A stretch of DNA of 42,843 nucleotides, from assembly GCA_902802365.1 (NCBI GenBank), contig CADCLZ010000001.1, positions 75,393 through 118,235 of the forward strand. The letters are read 5' to 3'. This document shows, one piece after another, positions 41,397 to 42,843 of this stretch. Both the position numbers and the translations under genes were made by a program. The DNA comes from an uncultured Erysipelotrichaceae bacterium. Its GTDB lineage: Bacteria; Bacillota_I; Bacilli_A; RFN20; CAG-826. The stretch's first letter is position 1, and each line of letters begins with the position of its first letter. Below the pieces are notes generated by a model, which saw only the letters and a list, made by a program, of their open reading frames with translations, searched no databases and had not been told where the DNA came from.

Positions 41397-41447
41397 GAAA
41401 AAAATTTTAAAAAAATGTATTGACACACTCATATATAGGTGTAAACT
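41397..41447 (+). promoter_or_regulatory. Strong promoter of the giant structured RNA
   Basis: A perfect -35 TTGACA (41420-41425), 16-nt spacer and -10 TAAACT (41442-41447). An A/T-tract region (41397-41419, runs of A and T) lies directly upstream like an UP element of stable-RNA promoters. Predicted start about 41453-41455, right where the hairpin-rich sequence begins. Confidence 0.75.
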
Positions 41448-41453
41448 AATCGA

Positions 41454-42843
41454 ACCCGCAAGGGAAACGGGGATGCGAATCTCCGACACTGCGGGAAGGA
41501 TCCAAGAGCTTGCTCTTGGATGCTAAAAGGAAAGCTGGACGCCCACGGTTCACTAAGAACCGGAAAGGCCCAACTCCTTCGAAAGAAGGGACCCAACGCC
41601 GCTTGAACGACGTTGGAGCAGGAATCTCCGCCCGCGGTAAACCGCAAAAGAGAGAGGCCTCCGGAAACCGGCGCAAGCCGGGAGGAAGGAAGGTCAAGGG
41701 CCCTGGCATTGAGCCAGGAAGCCACCGCCGAAATGACCCTGGCGGTCCGTGATCGGAAAAGAAAGGGAATTCCGAAAAGCCTTGGAAAAGGAACATTCGG
41801 AAGCAGGGAACAAGCGACTTCACGCTTCAGACCCTCGCGGGAACGGAAACGCCCGCCCAGTGCACTGGAAAAACGTTGCGTGCCGACAAAACCTCTCTCC
41901 CTGAGGCACAATGCGGCAAAGGGTAATACCCGCTAGGAATCCTCCCCAGCCTGGTAAACCAGAAAAACGAAGGAAGACGGGAAGAAACGGCCCCAAAACC
42001 GTGAAACCGCCAAATCGAGGAAGGCAACTTCCTCCAAAGGCATAGCCACCCATCAGGTAGACCTGAGAATCTGGCAGAAAGGAATGACCCCTCCGCAAGG
42101 GAGGCCATCCTGGAGAAGGGCTGCATCGAAAGATGATGTCCGCAACGGAATTCCTACCGTTGCCTAGTAGAACTAGGAATTCAAATCTGGAATGTGGAGC
42201 GATCCACAAAGGAGCTCAAAACTCCAAGCCCCGAAGAAAGGCTCAGGTAAACCGAAAAATCTCTTCTCCCTCCATCTCCTCCCATCGTGAAATCCCTTGG
42301 TGAGATGTCTGGGTAGCCACCTTAACTGGTGCGGCGGGAGCCTCTCCGCCAAGTGAAACTTGAAGATGAGGTTGCGAATCACAATCTGGCTTCGGCCTCG
42401 GGGTGATCCGTGAACGCCTGGAAATTCATAACCAGGTCGGTGCCAATAGAGGCTCGGCGCGCGGTAAACCGCTGGAAAAGCCTCGACCCTAGGCTACGGT
42501 CTAGGCGAGATCGAAGACGCAAGTCCTCGAAGGAAGTCGTTCCACCCTGCAATTCGTGAAGTCGGAACGTGGCAAAGATACTTAGGCGAACGAAGACGTA
42601 CCCTAAGATCGATGTCGAGACCTGCTAGAAGCAATTCAATACAGGCCTAGGAAGATAAGAGATCTTCTCGCCGGTAAACCGGAGAAACAAAAACTTGATC
42701 CTGAATGCGATTCCCTTTCAAGAAGGAACCGAGGTAAGGACCGATTCCCTCGGGAAGTGGCTGGTTGGAATCTCCCACACGGTAAACCGTAAACATGAAA
42801 TCCCCCGTCAACTTCGGAGTCTTGAAGACGTTAACTCGAAAGA
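41454..42843 (+). ncRNA. Giant ornate structured non-coding RNA, 3' end outside window
   Basis: About 1.4 kb without a credible protein gene on either strand, following a strong promoter. It is built from closely packed hairpins separated by A-rich joints. Clear examples: 41500-41521 (9 bp, CUUG loop), 41546-41562 (6 bp), 41576-41589 (GAAA loop), 41593-41616 (6 bp), 42017-42034 (7 bp, GCAA loop), CATC-GAAA-GATG near 42125, GCAACGG/CCGTTGC near 42143, CCTAGT/ACTAGG near 42162, and TGTGGA-GCGA-TCCACA near 42194. GNRA loops recur, which are typical tertiary contact points. A GGUAAACC hairpin occurs six times. I see no group II domain V, group I core, rRNA or tmRNA. It could be a new class or a very large relative of ornate RNAs such as OLE, GOLLD or ROOL. 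Confidence 0.8.
41634..42790 (+). repeat. Six GGUAAACC hairpin modules within the RNA
   Basis: GGTAAACC occurs at 41636-41643, 41953-41960, 42246-42253, 42463-42470, 42673-42680 and 42781-42788. In five copies the two bases outside each side also pair (GC/GC, CT/AG, GC/GC, CC/GG, AC/GT), giving a 4-bp stem with a UAAA loop; the copy at 42246 has only the two core pairs. Differing but paired flanks argue for conserved structure. Most copies are followed by an A-rich joint (AAAAG, GAAAAA, GAAAAAT, GAGAAAC). Confidence 0.75.

Noticed and set aside
41510-42382. Several 60-160 aa open frames on both strands in the 3' region
   Set aside because: They overlap each other on both strands, lack ribosome binding sites and family-like sequence, and coincide with the hairpin array. 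They are best explained as chance frames in a structured RNA gene.
41454-42843. Group I or group II intron, rRNA, RNase P RNA or tmRNA
   Set aside because: No intron-encoded protein, no domain V-like hairpin or conserved group I core, and no recognisable rRNA, RNase P or tmRNA segment was found by eye. An Infernal run would settle this.
1-42843. Reassigned UGA (Mollicutes code 4)
   Set aside because: Many genes (for example dnaA, gyrA, rpmH, mnmE neighbours) end correctly at TGA, and Trp is encoded by TGG. UGA is a stop here.
1-42843. CRISPR arrays, transposases, integrases, tRNA genes
   Set aside because: No regularly spaced identical repeats, no IS-type protein and no tRNA cloverleaf were noticed. 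Absence by eye is not proof.

Overview
The window looks like the replication-origin neighbourhood of a Bacillota (Firmicutes) chromosome, probably a gut-type Bacilli / Mollicutes-related lineage such as RF39 or Erysipelotrichales. That placement is inferred from gene order and protein flavour; no database was searched. UGA is used as stop and UGG as Trp, so the standard bacterial code applies. Most genes are moderately GC-rich and favour CTC/TTG leucine codons.

Left of the origin (1-6938) everything is on the minus strand: ispE (cut by the window edge), rsmA, rnmV, tatD and mnmE, then khpB/jag, an unusually large lipoprotein-type yidC, rnpA and rpmH. The origin region with DnaA boxes lies at about 7117-7327. 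Right of it, on the plus strand, follow dnaA, dnaN, a YaaA-like S4 protein, recF, gyrB, gyrA, a glycosyltransferase and serS. Genes on both arms are therefore co-directional with replication. gyrB is broken: its TOPRIM core is replaced by a foreign-looking fragment, most likely an assembly chimera.

From 18.4 to 34.6 kb there is a mixed housekeeping region: an S66 carboxypeptidase, the SRP RNA followed by tadA, a MacB-like ABC exporter followed by a TetR regulator and an iron alcohol dehydrogenase, an M50-like membrane protein lacking one metal ligand, pmbA/tldD (tldD broken), a broken metallo-beta-lactamase-fold gene, rpmE, a second glycosyltransferase, metG and rlmD. Several genes carry a -10 box 6-9 nt before the start codon and no Shine-Dalgarno, suggesting frequent leaderless transcription.

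From about 34.6 to 39.6 kb composition shifts abruptly to AT-rich with TTA leucine codons. This block looks acquired: a membrane-bound XRE regulator with a zinc-ribbon-like segment, a large lipoprotein, a possible 52-aa membrane peptide, and a Fic protein with Gln in place of the catalytic His, whose promoter sits between the arms of a perfect 10-bp inverted repeat. Native composition then resumes with an ATC-hydrolase-like protein and a LURP-one/YxjI-like protein.

The last 1.4 kb (about 41454 to the window end) is the most striking part. It has no credible protein gene, but a strong promoter (A/T-rich UP-like tract, TTGACA, 16 nt, TAAACT) leads into a very dense chain of hairpins, many capped by GNRA or CUUG tetraloops. 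A repeated GGUAAACC hairpin module occurs six times, with flanking base pairs that differ between copies but mostly still pair. I read this as a giant ornate structured non-coding RNA that continues beyond the window. I cannot match it by eye to OLE, GOLLD, ROOL, HEARO or self-splicing introns.
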